The notes under the pieces are model-generated. The model was not told where the DNA came from and did not search any database. It saw only the letters and a program-made list of their open reading frames with translations. A stretch of 64,000 bases of DNA. Origin: Asterias amurensis. Taxonomy: Eukaryota > Echinodermata > Asteroidea > Forcipulatida > Asteriidae. Below are positions 34,995 to 47,033 of the stretch, piece by piece. The stretch is from positions 5,393,501 through 5,457,500 of the forward strand of contig NC_092669.1 of assembly GCF_032118995.1 (NCBI RefSeq). The letters run 5' to 3'. The translations under genes were made by a program, and so were the position numbers. Numbering within the stretch: position 1 is the stretch's first letter; every line of letters starts with the position of its first letter.

Positions 34995-35561
34995 GAAACC
35001 TGGTTTTATAAATGACAGGTTTTTCTTGGGGTGGTGGGGGAGAAAAAAACGTAGATGGATCAAGTTGACCACTTGTTTAGCCCTTTACCGGAACAAAACT
35101 CGGGTTTAAAAAAAAACAATTGGTGGAAGATGCCGTTGATGAGTGAATAGTGGTCACTGAGTGCAGTGGATGGAATGAACCTGTTGAGAAATGGGGGTGG
35201 GGGTGCACTTAGTGGTCACTTTGATTCATTGGTTTTTGTTCAGATATGCAAATTTTACATTTTTGTATAATGTGAAGAAGCAAATTCACCATTGTTTATT
35301 TCGATTGCTACAATTGATTTAAGCTTGATAGCGATGCAAACATGCATAGAGGTTTCACTATATTATGATTGCAATTACCAAATTTGAATTTGTTTTCACA
35401 ATTTGGTTGTGATGCAAACATGCACAGAGGTTTCACTTATGATTGTAATCACCAAATTTGATGAAATTTTCACATTTTGGTTGTGATGAATACACGGATA
35501 TAGACATTTTCTTTACTGCTTAGATTTTTAGGGTAAATGAGCCAGCACTGTGTCCCAACTT

Positions 35562-35755
35562 GGGCCCAATTTCATAGAGCTGCTTAAGCACAAAAAGTAG
35601 CTAAGCACTTACAAAATTATGCTTACCAGATGCCAGAATACGGTCATCAACCAAAATGCCATTTCTCAAAACAGTTTGTGTCTGGAAGCCCGCTAATATT
35701 TGCTTAGCAGAAATTTGTTAAACATTGTTTTTTTCTTAAGCAATTTAGTCCCAGG
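35562..35755. mobile_element. family E MITE in the cathepsin D 3' region
   Basis: GGGCCCAATTTCATAGAGCT followed by GCTTAAGC (unfilled TTAA). The right end is decayed. Confidence 0.75.
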
Positions 35756-36113
35756 CTTTAGGCTTGTTTCCACTCATTGGCTCTTACTCTGCTAAAATGT
35801 AGAACAAAGAGTCACTCCAACAGTTTTATTTCTCGTACTACATATCTTGAGAACTCCTTGCTTGGTGCATGTTTCCCTCCATCCTACAATCTGGACTGTT
35901 AGAAGAGGATTATCAATTCCTGCCTTCAGCTCCTCCAACTTATATTCATCAGAAATGTTTTCTTGTAGCCCCTTACCAAGAGTGGCTTCTAGCCTGCAAC
36001 CAATTTCACAAAACTTTACGCAACTGCGTAAGTCCACTTTGCGCAACGTTTACGGCGCAACTTGATCCATAAGGGGCAATTGGGACAGACAATGTTTTTA
36101 CACAAATTTCTGG

Positions 36114-36119
36114 AATAAA
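36114..36119 (+). other. candidate polyadenylation signal, cathepsin D
   Basis: AATAAA about 1.1 kb after the stop codon. Another lies at 37093-37098. The choice cannot be made from sequence. Confidence 0.35.
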
Positions 36120-37342
36120 AATAATCAAAAAAAATTGTGAATTATTTACTAAATCACTACCCACATTGCGCAAGTGGACTTAAGCAGTGGCGTAAAGTTT
36201 TGTGAAATCGGCTGCTCGTTTAGATGCAACTTGCATATTAAAAGAACAAAGTACCATCTCAAAATCCACTGAACTCAGTCATAAAATCACTTTTTTTTTA
36301 ATCTTTCAATCAACCGGCAGTTTACTTCAGAACCCATTTTGTTTTTATGTTCTATTGTTAGAGTTAGAAATCTGAGGTTTGAACTTCTAGTAAGGCATGC
36401 CATTCTAATCCAGAGAAATAGAGGTTATTGTATGTAAATTTATGGACGTGTAACAAAATATATTGATCTCGTTCAAATAACTATTTGGTCTGCTCGGATA
36501 ACTATTCTGTATGTATGAATTTAAAAGCTGTATGAAATAAGTGGTTCGAATAATACTTTTTTTTTTTGCCTTAATGAAAAAAAAAAAAAAATAAAAAATT
36601 GTTGTCCACCTAGCCACTTGTTTTTAGTGTAATGAGAAAACTAACATGAATATTTATCTGGCAAGAATTTGAAAACAAAGAAGTTGCCTACTTAACTACA
36701 TTTATTACTTTTAGTGTTACAAGAAACAAGACTTTTTGTCCGGCCGGACTTTTGAACAAAAAAACATGTTTCCTATCCCTACCTATCAGTCTACCTAACA
36801 TTTTTTGTTTTCAGTATTACATTACACTTAATTATCTTTTGGCTTGGCCCAACTGTAAACACTACATTTGTTGAAATAGTTGCAGGTTGGTTATAAGGTG
36901 TTATAATTGTATACAAAGAAACTGGAAATAATTGACTCTTTTCATAAACAAATAAGGCATAATAAAAAAAAACATTCTTTGTTTCCTGTGAACCCAACGT
37001 CTCCTAAACAATGTTGTGTTTGCCTTCTTATGGGCGACAAGATATAACTTATAACATGAAATCTACTGCAATGTTAACAGGCAACTTGCAGGAATAAATA
37101 GACTAAACTACAGTACATGTGCCTTTAAAAAGAACATTTTTGTGGTTGCATCTTTCTTTCCATTTCCAACAAGAAAATTAATTTTTGCATTTTTATTTTT
37201 GAAGAATCTCATGAGTTACTCACCTTTCAATTGCCAGTGCTTCATGTGTTATGGTTCATAATGTTTGCCTTTCTTCCAATAACGGTAAACTTGATATCTT
37301 GTGCTTTGCATGGCTTAGTTTTGATGAGGTTTTTGATGGCAT
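36120..37342. other. spacer after cathepsin D
   Basis: Near 36000-36060 and 36170-36210 a pair of related sequences (GCGCAAC...AAGTGGACTTA and TTTCACAAAACTTTACGC) forms an imperfect inverted repeat. Otherwise AT-rich with no recognised gene. Confidence 0.4.
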
Positions 37343-37729
37343 TTAAAGGCAGTGGACACTATTGGTAATTACTCAAAATAATTATTAGCATAAAACCTTT
37401 CTTGCTGACGAGTTATGGGGAGAGATGATTGTAACAAACATTGTGAGAAACGGCTCCCCTCTGAAGTGCCATAGTTTTCGAGAAAGAAGTGATTTTCCAC
37501 GAATTTGATTTCGAGACCTCAGATTTAGAACTTGAGGTCTCGAAATCAACCATCTAAACGCACACAACTTCGTGTGACAAGGATGTTTTTTTTCTACATT
37601 AATATATCGCAACTTCGATGGCCGATTGAGCTCAAATTTTCACAGGTTTGTTATTTTATGCATATGATGAGATACACCAACTGCGGAGGCTAGTCTTTGA
37701 CAATTACCAATAGTGTCCACTGCCTTTAA
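37343..37729 (+). mobile_element. family A MITE
   Basis: Full length, TTAAAGGCAGTGGACACTAT to complement. A G-family scrap (GTTAGGAAGAGTTTGGTGAA) follows directly. Confidence 0.93.
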
Positions 37730-37907
37730 GTTAGGAAGAGTTTGGTGAAATCGACGGCATCCTTGAAAGACACGCAAAATATAATGCATGCACTTTAGAG
37801 TCACCACGAAGCACTTTCAACACAAATCCGTAAATCTTACATCTTCTTACAAAGTGCAGACTTCATGGTATGAATATAACGCACTGTGAGGTTGGTACAT
37901 CTCGATG

Positions 37908-38282
37908 TTAAAGGAACACGTTGCCTTGGATCGGACGAGTTGGTCTATTAAAAACGTTTGAAACCGTTTGTTATGAAATGCATATGGTTAGAAAGATGTT
38001 TTATAAGTAGAATATAATGATCCACACAAGTATCACTCGAAATTGCACGGTTTGCCTTTTACGGTCGGCCATTTATGGGAGTCAAAATTTTGACTCCCAT
38101 AAATGGCCGACCGTGTTAGTCGACAGGGTAAAAAGAAAACCACGCAATTTCGAGGCATATTTGTGTAGATCATTGTATTCTACTTTTACAACATCTTTCT
38201 AACCATATGCATTTCATAACAAACGGTTTCAAACGCTTTTAATAGACCAACTCGTCCGATCCAAGGCAACGTGTTCCTTTAA
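37908..38282. mobile_element. family B MITE
   Basis: TTAA to TTAA with centre GGGAGTCAAAATTTTGACTC, near-perfect hairpin. Confidence 0.93.
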
Positions 38283-38795
38283 CCTAATACCACAGGCAAG
38301 GTCTGAAACACTGAGTTTTGTCACAAGTGCAATCAAGGTTCTTTCCCGGCTTGAATCTAACCCGAGATCAAAATGGGGGTGGGGAGGGGGGATAAGAGCA
38401 TTGGTAACGTAATAATAAGCTTGTAAGTGCGAGATTGGCCACAATGAATGATACAAAGGTTCCACGACCGACGTCTCAAGTAAGCCCATCAATTTGTTTG
38501 ACATTGGGGGCTATAAACCTTCGTACCATAGCACAAGCAGTCATACCATCCTCAAAGAACAACTTGTTTATATAATCAGGGTTCTGGTTTGGAGTAAAAC
38601 AGCATCTTTCAGCCCCCTCCCCACCAACAAAAAACAAACAACACAATATAATTATAAACATAAATACACAGTAAAAAAACGGCTCTATGACCTGTCCCCT
38701 TGTACATAATGGAGTAGTCCAGTCTGGGATAGCGGGGAGGCATTTATTATCCGGGTCATTGTTGACCAGGAAGTTGTTGGAGTGACGACCTATTA
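38283..38795. other. spacer
   Basis: G-rich stretch at about 38371-38393. No gene recognised. Confidence 0.4.
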
Positions 38796-38985
38796 TAACC
38801 ACTCTAAAAATGCAAAAGAGTGAAAAAGCACTCTTTAAAGAGCCATATGATAGACAGCTCTTTTTGAGTGATTTTTTACTCTGGAGTGAAACCTCTCTAA
38901 AAGAGTGAAATAACCACCACTCTTTTTAAAGAGCCATACAAATCGAAATGTAAAGAGTGGTGTTTTTCTCTCTTTTACATCTCAG
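38796..38985. repeat. AAAGAGTG-rich inverted repeats
   Basis: ACCACTCT at the left and AAAGAGTGGT at the right, with several AAAGAGTG or CACTCTTT words and two AAAGAGCCATA copies between. Probably a MITE rich in a short subterminal motif. Confidence 0.55.
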
Positions 38986-39014
38986 CTGCGATTTGCTAAT
39001 AGCCCCATCAAACC

Positions 39015-39188
39015 TAGACTTGATTCAAGTCCCGTTCTCGTGCGAGATACTTAAGCATGCCCGCAGTCAACACGTATTATAGCTATACCGTGGTCCCGAG
39101 AATGCGGAACAGGTTGGGAATGCAGTAGAGCACCACAAAACAATAGTTTTCTGGCGAAGGCACGGAATTGGGACTTGAGTCAAGTCTA
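39015..39188 (+). mobile_element. family K MITE, 9-bp duplication
   Basis: TAGACTTGATTCAAGTCCCG to the complement of TAGACTTGACTCAAGTCCC. CATCAAACC flanks both sides exactly (39006-39014, 39189-39197). Confidence 0.93.
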
Positions 39189-39196
39189 CATCAAAC

Positions 39197-39822
39197 CATG
39201 GAGGAAGGAAGAGAAGGAGCTCGAACGAATGGACTTCAAAAGTCGAACCTGCGGTACCGCATCGTTTAACGACACCTCGTAATCACCCACATACCTTACA
39301 CAAACAATGGGCGACCTGGCGTTTGTGAATTTGCGCGTGCGCACTTGGTTCTTCGCCAAACTATGGCGTCGTATGTCGTATGGATATAACAGAGGAAAAC
39401 TACTTTTTTGAGACGCGATAACATTTTGGACGCTACTGTACACCTTAACGATTAACACAAAATTGAATACCAACCACCCTCGTGTGCCTTTACCCAAATT
39501 TTGATCCACCGCTATTGACCGGAAAGTCACAAAAATGTAAAAATATGCCATGATGTTTCAGCGAAACACCACAAACGGTAAATGAAAACGTGTATATTCA
39601 CAATTCTTGTCTCCAATGATTCAACTTTACACGAAGGCAACGGTGCAGAGCGGCGGTACCGCACGTTCTGTACAAAGAGATCTAATCCTGCTTGTTAATC
39701 GGCCGTCCAGCTGGAGGTATGCTATCTTTTTCCACTGGTCAGACAGGGGCATTGTCAGGGTATTCTTTTGTTACTCTGCGGTTTTGCGGGTCGTTCGAGC
39801 TCCTTCTGTTCCTTCCTCCATG
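39197..39822. mobile_element. family V element, 7-bp duplication
   Basis: The ends CATGGAGGAAGGAAGAGAAG and complement extend inward over GAGCTCGAACGA. ATCAAAC flanks both sides (39190-39196, 39823-39829). 626 bp with no convincing gene. The left flank is shared with the later K insertion. Confidence 0.85.
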
Positions 39823-39986
39823 ATCAAACTGAACTCGCTCTCACTTTACCTTCTGAGTTATTTGAGTCTTGTTGCAAGACGACAGCAATGTGCGTGGCGA
39901 GAAGGGGGTAGCGGGGGATCGCGATAGTTGAGTGATGTGAACAACACCGTCTTGCACCAGACTATTTTTTTTCCAGAACGAATATA

Positions 39987-40927
39987 GGGTGTGTTCGTTT
40001 AGCTTCATTGGCTGAGTTCGGGCGGTGTGTTCTAGGCCCGAGTGGGCTGTTCTCTCACGCCCGAACGATGAGAACTGACCCGAGAATGATTCACTCGGAA
40101 CAAGATCACACACCACCTTTCATCGGGGGTTTCGAGAACAACACTTTTTACGAAATGGCAGCACAAAATCAAGAGAATAAGTAAAGTAGATGCAAAATGA
40201 CTCTCAAACATATTGTTTAGTTGACAAGTTGAAAGTTAATAGTCATCCCAAAGAAAATAATGAAAGTGTGGTCTCTTTTCTACCGCGGGTTTCCAACTGT
40301 TAAAAAACATCCTATTATAACTGACGAACCACGTTGTCACATGACCAGTACCTGGCACTTTTATCACATCGTCGTTTGAGCTGATGAAACAAGAACAGCG
40401 ATCCGTCTTGTTATCGAGCATCCAAGTAAAATAAAGCTTACATCCAAGAACATACCGCCCGAACTCAGCCCCTGGGATGGGTGGAGCTCGTTCTGCCCCG
40501 ATACGTTCGAAAAGCTTTGGTGCATGCCGTCACCACGAGAGGGCGAGTGTTATAGACCTTTCTTTTGTTGATCAACAAACTGCCTTGGTTGGCATGGTCG
40601 GCCGAATGTTAGTAAAACACTAAATCGTAAAAACAAATGTTTAAACAATATTCAACATTTTCTGCTAACTTTCAGTTAAATAAAATACCTCTCATAATTA
40701 GTTGTTTTGTTTTAAACAAAATCGACAAATTTGGTTACATTATCACAAAAAATAGCAATCTTTTCTTGATTTGCACTTATGGCTTTCCATAGTTGTCCAA
40801 TCTGGGTTGGCAAAAGCTCGGGCTGTGACGTTGCAAAAGAAAGGTCTATCCTTCGACTAGCACTTGTCAGGGGCTCACCCGAGTGAGCACTGCGGGGTCG
40901 ACCTGGGGAAGCTTATCGAACGCACCC
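39987..40927. mobile_element. large family J element with nested pieces
   Basis: Ends GGGTGTGTTCGTTTAGCTTC and complement of GGGTGCGTTCGATAAGCTTC, flanked by ATA. Inside, GGCTGAGTTCGGGCGG (about 40012) and its complement (about 40455) form a second inverted pair. AGACCTTTCTTTTG (about 40555) and its complement (about 40838) form a third, so it is a composite. Confidence 0.72.
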
Positions 40928-41002
40928 ATAGTAGGAACGAGTTCGGTGTGATGGGGTATAAGGAAAGTGTGATATCATAACACAAGTCGCTATTGCAATA
41001 TT

Positions 41003-41154
41003 GGGTGCTTTCGTTTAGCTTCCCTGGGTCGACCCCGGTGTGTGGCGTTTTTTTTCCCAGGACGAATGTGTGCAGATAATTACCCACGTTCGTCCTGGGA
41101 AAAAAAAACCACCACACATCGGGGTCGACCCAGGGAAGCTAAACGAACGCACCC
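41003..41154. mobile_element. 152-bp family J hairpin, 3-bp duplication
   Basis: Almost the whole element pairs: GGGTGCTTTCGTTTAGCTTC to complement, then CCTGGGTCGACCCCG and CCCAGGACGAA inner arms. ATT on both sides (41000-41002, 41155-41157). Confidence 0.9.
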
Positions 41155-41168
41155 ATTGACAAATCGTC

Positions 41169-41552
41169 TTAAAGGCACTGGTCGACACTATTAGTAAATG
41201 CTAAAAACAAATTGTTTACCTATATAACGTACTTGATGGTGACAAGCGATGGAGAGCTGTTGACAGTGTTTGGGAGAAACGGCTCCCTCTGAAGTAAAAC
41301 GTAGTTTTTGAGAAATAAGTAATTCTCACTACAATATTTGAATAGAATTCGAGACCTTAGCTGAAATTTCGAATTCAAGGCATCTGAAACACACAACTTA
41401 TTCTCTCGCAACTTCGACGACTATAATTGAGCTCATTTTTTTTCACAGGTTTGTTATTTTATTTTATTCATATGTTGAGATAGGCAAAGATACACCAAGT
41501 GAGAATACTGGTCTTTGACAGTATTACAAAAAATGTGCATGGCCTTATTAAG
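41169..41552 (+). mobile_element. family A MITE, diverged
   Basis: TTAAAGGCACTGGTCGACAC at the left. The right end is decayed (GTGCATGGCCTTATTAA). Confidence 0.75.
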
Positions 41553-42167
41553 ATGATTCCAGTGTGTTGTGAAATTGAGCTATTGGATTTCGATTGGGAC
41601 TATTACACCAAAGTGTGATATTATACAAAAATGCTTGAGCCGATAAAGTATGATCTTTGCTGTACGTTCAGAATGAAATTACCATAGTTCAAATTCTATA
41701 GATGATTGGTAATTGTATAATGGATTTGATTTATGGCCTTGGATTCGATTAGTGAGCTAAGTTTGAAGCCAATCAATTCCTATAATCCCTAATTACCAGA
41801 AAGTCATGTATAATAATATTGGACAATCATAGACTATATGGGAAGACTGAACCAAGTATTCTGCACGAGTTCGCAATTATTTGACCATGCATGGAACTAA
41901 TTACAGCCTCATCGATTAATTTTCCAACACTACCTCAGCTCAATAAGTCATGAGCATGATTGCACAAAACAGCCAGTTTATACCACACGGAGCAATTATC
42001 ACCCAGAATCTACCACACGGACAATAGTATTGTTGAAAATGACAGAACTCTTCAAATTATTAATGGTTTATTTATTCAACAATATTTAAAAAAGACACTG
42101 GCAGTTAAAAACTGAATTGCTGTCTTAAATTTACAATTTGACAGTGAATACAATAAAAAAGATAATG
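41553..42167. other. spacer
   Basis: AT-rich. A partial duplication of TACCACACGGA occurs at about 41974 and 42010. No gene recognised. Confidence 0.4.
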
Positions 42168-42286
42168 AAATGCACGAGAGACACTATTGATATTAATTAC
42201 TTATAGTTGTTGGCATCAAAACTTGCTTGGTAACCAGCAATGGAGAGCTGTTGATATGTTGACCGAAAGTGTCCAATGGCTTTAAG
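42168..42286. mobile_element. short deleted family A copy
   Basis: GAGACACTATTGATATTAAT to AAAGTGTCCAATGGCTTTAA. The middle is missing. Confidence 0.6.
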
Positions 42287-42415
42287 GGAAAACAAAACCC
42301 GAACGTTTAACTTGACCTCAGCTTCTTGGTTACTTTCAAAACAATTTTGTGGTCACCTTTTATTATTTAACAGTTAGCGCTTGCGCAAGGGGTATTTTTT
42401 TGCAAAAAGGTATTA

Positions 42416-42757
42416 TTAAAGGCAGTGGACACTATTGGTAATTTATGCTCAAAATAATTATCATCATAAAACCTGTCTTGATTATGGGGAGAGGTTGATA
42501 GTATAAAACATTGTGAGAAACAGCTCCCTCTGAAGTGACGTAGTTTTCAAGAAAGAAGTAATGTTCCACGAGTTTGATTTCCGAGACCTCAATATTAGAA
42601 TTGAGGTCTCGGCGAAATCAAGCATCAGAAAGCAAACTAATTCGCATGACAAGGGTGTTTTTTTTTTTAATTATTATCTCGCAACTTCGACGACGGATTG
42701 AGCTCAAATTTTCACAGGTTTGTTATTTTAATTACCAATAGTGTCCACTGTCTTTAA
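42416..42757 (+). mobile_element. family A MITE
   Basis: TTAAAGGCAGTGGACACTAT to CCAATAGTGTCCACTGTCTTTAA, with a short deletion near its right end. Confidence 0.9.
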
Positions 42758-42836
42758 GCCGTTCGATCGTGATGCAGGGGGGGGGGGGGGGTAATTCTCA
42801 ATAGTCTTTAAATCAAGTCGGTAATGTTAAAGCGCT

Positions 42837-42880
42837 GTGAAGTCACGGTGACGGTATATATACCGTCACCGTGACTTCAC
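42837..42880. repeat. 44-bp perfect palindrome
   Basis: Two 22-base arms, GTGAAGTCACGGTGACGGTA + TA and its exact complement, with no loop. A near-palindromic AGCGC/GCGCT pair lies just outside. A run of about 15 G lies 45-60 bp to the left. Confidence 0.97.
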
Positions 42881-42887
42881 CGCGCTC

Positions 42888-43909
42888 GATCCCAGCAGTA
42901 CGTGTGTGAGTCAGTGTTGTAGACTGGCCCCTCCCTCTGCAAGGATAAAGACAGGTCCCTACTGGCAGGTCCAACGATCCCATTGGATACACTGATATTG
43001 GATAACTTGCATCCATTATGCCCTACTGCTGTCACGTCCGCAATATAATTTGACTGCGTATCTCTATGTGCATGTATGAGGTCAAAGGTTAAAACACACG
43101 CCAGTTTTTGATGCCGGTCTCTGGCGTTCACGAGCCTCGCGTGTGATGTCAGATGTTGCATGAACGGACGAATGTATGTTTGTAACAAATAGGCAGCGCC
43201 TAACGACTTGTCATCAAGCCTAACCTGTTACATGAAACACTCCGACGATTGAAACAAACCACCCTGATGAAAGAAAATATCACAAATCATGTTTAATTAG
43301 TCAGTTCGTTCATTTTGTCACGAAGACATCCAAGGTGGTTCAATTAGTCACGAAATGCGAAAACAACCCCCCCCCCCCCAAAAAAAAAAAACAAAAAAAC
43401 ATTTCGCTAAAAACGTGCGACCCTGCACTAATTGAGAGTTTTTATCCGTGTGACCAAGGGTCCTCCTTGAGGGTGTGTGTGGGTGGGTGGGGCGGGGGGG
43501 GGCACGGAGTAACCCTGAACTCCAGCAGATTTTAAATCTGTGGCCGTGAAGGGGATGATGAACACACACACATAAACTAACAAACACCCCAAAACATCCC
43601 AACAAACAAACACAATTAAAATATAGTTTCATTTGGAGGGATGACTTGAAAGCGCGTCTAATCCAATCGTCAGGGTCACGTGGTTTATTGCCTGCGGGAA
43701 AGTTAAAATCAATGAAGCGTATACGCGTTTTTTAAGGTGGACAATAGGTTCGGTCAATCAGTTCAGGCCGTAACACCGCACACGGGAGTGTTAACTTGGG
43801 GTTAACACAATTTCTATTGCCAATGGTTATCTTTCACAATCATGGCGTTTCTATATCGTTTGATAACGTTTATACTCTTATAACTCTTCTGATTGATATA
43901 TTTCTCTTA
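42888..43909. other. spacer before the retrotransposon
   Basis: About 42912-43020 resembles part of family N. Poly-C/poly-A at about 43366-43400 and G-rich DNA at 43473-43502. No gene recognised. Confidence 0.4.
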
Positions 43910-43914
43910 TAGGC

Positions 43915-44202
43915 TTGCCACATGCTGACATGTGCTTCAGTTGTAGAAGGCCAGGGCATTGGGCAAGAGAGTGCCCATTCTACCCCGTCGCCATCACTTC
44001 CAAGGCCAAACCAAGAGATAGAGCAATTTCGACGGCTGGATACAACCAGTTCAGTAGAACCTCACCCTGGCAGGTCCCAGTTTATCAGCGACCAAGCCCG
44101 GCTCTTATTGCCAGCACCTTCTCAAATTCCAACATCCCAGTCCCCTATACGGCAACCATCAACAACGGAGCCATCAGCACAGGATCGAGCGGGACAGATT
44201 AA
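43915..44202 (+). pseudogene. gag remnant with CCHC zinc knuckle
   Basis: Open frame with CFSCRRPGHWARECPF near its start, a CX2CX4HX4C-type nucleic-acid-binding knuckle, followed by a Ser/Pro-rich tail up to a stop at 44200-44202. Nothing gag-like precedes it, so most of gag is missing. The reverse transcriptase frame overlaps it in another phase. Confidence 0.72.
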
Positions 44203-45245
44203 AGTCACTTACCTAGAGCAGAAATTCGGGGATGTGTTAGAGGTACAATGTGATTTCGATAAATACATTAACGAAGAGCTAAAGACTGATAAAACGAATG
44301 TAAAGGGAAGACTAAAGCAGTGTGCCCAATTTTGGCAAAGTATAGGTGCATCTAAAATGATCATGTCGGTAGTTACTGAAGGTTACAAAATTCCTTTTAT
44401 AGAATTCCCACCACCAATGTTTTATCGGAACAACAGTTCAGCATTAAACGAGATTTCCTTTGTCACTGATTCCATTCTTGAATTGTTAACTTCAAACAGA
44501 ATATCAGAGAAACCAGACTCATCTTACACAGTTAGTCCGTTATCTGTAGCTTTTCAACCTTCAGGGAAGAAACGATTAATACTTGACTTGAGCAGGATAA
44601 ATAAGTTTGTACAAAAGAATCATTTCAAAATCGATGACTGGAAAGTTGCCTTGCAGTTTTTCTCTGAAAACGCACAGCTTATAACTTTTGACCTTAATTC
44701 AGGTTATCATCACATAGACATAGCTAAGGCTTATCAGAAGTATCTCGGGTTTTCATGGACAATTAATGGAGTTCAAAGATATTTCGAATTCACTGTTCTT
44801 CCTTTTGGCTTTATCGTCTGCTCCACTAATTTTCACAAAAGTGCTGAAACCTTTGGTCACACATTGGAGAGCTTCTGGTATTCTAACTGCTCTATACTTG
44901 GATGATGGTTTTATTGTCATTCCAAAGTTAACGAATAATACTGAAATTGATGCAACTGAAGCTAAGAAAATATCTAAACATGTGAGATTTGATTTGTTAA
45001 GAGCGGGATTCATTTATAACATTGCCAAGAGTTTATGGGAGCCTTCAGAGTCAATCGAATGGTTAGGTATGCGTTGGGACACTAGAGAAGGAACACTTAG
45101 AGTACTTGACAGGCGCATAGATAAAATAAAAAAAAAAAATTCGTGAAATTCAAGAAACGCACAACGTAACTGTTCGAAAACTACATTCCTTTGTTGGACA
45201 AATTATTTCACTTGGTCCAGTATGTGGCAATATTTCTAGGCTTAT
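43922..45245 (+). pseudogene. reverse transcriptase remnant
   Basis: The first frame runs to 44905 and includes LILDLSRINKFV, TFDLNSGYHHIDI and LPFG. At about 44810 the reading must move to the frame of 44766-45146, which holds SSAPLIFTK and the catalytic YLDDG. A second shift follows at the A run near 45128-45139, after which LHSFVGQIISLGPV is read in a third frame. Both breaks lie next to homopolymers or near T-rich DNA, typical of neutral decay. Confidence 0.85.
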
Positions 45246-45248
45246 GTA

Positions 45249-45566
45249 GAACAAGCAACCAAAAGTTCCACATGGAGAGAACTTAATACCATTCTCTTCG
45301 CTATTTCTTCCTTCTTACCTATTGTTTCGGGGTCCCAGTTAAAGATTTATACAGATAGTCAACCTGCGGCAAGGATTGTTGAAGTGGGCAGTATGAAAAC
45401 AGAATTACAAGGAAACGCAAATGATATATTTCAGATTTGCATGCATCACAACATTAGAATTGAAGTTGAATGGATCCCTAGGAATAAAAACGAACAAGCA
45501 GATTTCGTAAGTAGATTGGTTGACACTGGTGATTGGATGATATCAACACCATTTTTCATATTCTAA
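45249..45566 (+). pseudogene. RNase H remnant, N-terminal part deleted
   Basis: Reads STWRELNTILFAISSFL, then IYTDSQPAARIV and WIPRNKNEQADFVSRLVD, all RNase H blocks of DIRS-type pol. The block that should carry the first catalytic Asp is missing: the end of the reverse transcriptase region joins this segment at about 45245. Frame lost again near 45540. Confidence 0.8.
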
Positions 45567-45973
45567 CAAAGCTGTGGGGTCCATTTTCCGTACATTGTTT
45601 CGCCTGTCATTATAATACCAAACTCCAACGTTTTTTTTCGAGATTTTGGAACCCGGGCACTTCTGGAGTAGATGCCTTTGCCCAAAATTGGTCAGGAGAG
45701 AATTGTCTATTAGTACCCCTAGTGGTTTTGATTCCGAGTGTTTTACAGACACTCCTCAACTGTAAAGCTAAAGGTACTTTAGTTTTCCCACAGTGGCCTT
45801 CCTCAGTGTTTTGGCCAATTATGTGGTTACACTACAAAATATGGATAAAGGGATTTGTTTCAGTCGAAGGGGAAAATGCTTTGGAACTTGGAAGGAACAA
45901 ACATTCATTACTCGGTTCCCAGAGATTTAAAGGTGTTATTTGTGCTGTTTTCATCGATTGCACTGCAACCTGA
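45533..45973 (+). pseudogene. post-RNase H domain of DIRS-like pol
   Basis: WGPFSVHCFACHYN, FFSRFWNPGTSGVDAFAQNW and a following CLLVPLV stretch match the region that follows RNase H in many DIRS/Ngaro-like elements. The end of the frame drifts into non-homologous sequence, so another frameshift is likely after about 45760. Confidence 0.65.
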
Positions 45974-46083
45974 TTCCGAATCTTTAATGAATTAGTACTT
46001 GTTCAATATATTGTATTTGTTTTTGCTTGCACTATAGATAGTATACTCACAACCGTTTTGGACAGAATTTCCAATCCAGCTGG

Positions 46084-47033
46084 ACAGTATGAGAAGACAA
46101 ATCTTCAATGAAGCTGTGTTGTCTAAGGCAGATGGCACAACTATTGCATAGGATTAAGGAAATGTGTACAGACATAAAACTTCCAATTCAAGAGGAAGTA
46201 ATAGCCGCATACTTTGTTCAATTAAAAGAAAAAGCAAACTCGGATAGCGTTCTCACATCAGCTGCAGCAGCCATCAAATGGGTACATACTTTAGTTAATG
46301 CAAAAATAAACCCGGTAGACTCACCATTAGTTCAACAGATTTGAGTAAGTGCCAGACGTCAACTTCACAAACCACCAATTCAAAAAGAACCAATAACTCT
46401 AGAGCAAGTTAAACGTATAGTTGACCAATTAGGAGGAGCTGATAACACATTAATGGAACTAAGAACAGCCTGCTACTGCTACGTTTCCTTAAAATTCGCC
46501 CTACTTTTCAGGCACGATGAAATGGTGCAGATAAAGGCTTCTCATATTGAAGAACTTCCAAATAATAAAGGATTTAGTATTTTCATACCCAGATCCAAGA
46601 CGGACATTTTTAGAGAAGGGAATAAAGCTTATCTATCCGATACTCACACCTCATACTCCCCTGTTGCGATATTAAGGAATTTTATGTCCAGATCTAGTGT
46701 TACAATTGGTCAAGATGTACATCTATTCACAGCACTATCATACCATCCCAGTATTAAAATGTATAAACCTCATGTGAATAAGCCCCTAAGTTATACTAGA
46801 TGTCGTGAATTATTTATAGATGCTCTTAAATTAATAGGAATTCAAAACCCGAAGATATACGGTTTGCATAGTCTGAGATCGGGGGGAACCTCCCATTTGG
46901 CAAATAAAGGAGTAGGCGAAGAATTAATCATGCAACATGGTAGATGGAAGACAACAGTAGCAAAAAAACAGATATGTGAAGAGAGACTTTGATCAGAGAC
47001 TGCTTGTGTCCTCAATACTTTCAAAAGAGTAAT
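46084..47033 (+). pseudogene. tyrosine recombinase remnant
   Basis: The N-terminal SAM-like part is read in two frames with a shift near 46145. The frame from 46108 is stopped by TGA at 46342-46344 and then continues open to 46992. Catalytic landmarks are the Arg in LLFRHDEM (about 46510), the HxxR motif HSLRSGG (about 46866) and the His in QHGRW (about 46933). The nucleophilic Tyr codon lies just past a seven-base A run at about 46961-46967 and is out of frame. Most of the catalytic core is intact, so the element is not very old. Confidence 0.88.

Noticed and set aside
39186..39551. 121-residue minus-strand open frame
   Set aside because: It is inside element V, starts in its terminal repeat and resembles no known protein.
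39607..39927. 106-residue plus-strand open frame
   Set aside because: Crosses the right end of V into flanking DNA, so it cannot be a conserved gene.
43335..43632. Pro/His-rich and Gly-rich frames
   Set aside because: Low-complexity G/C tracts, no exon features.
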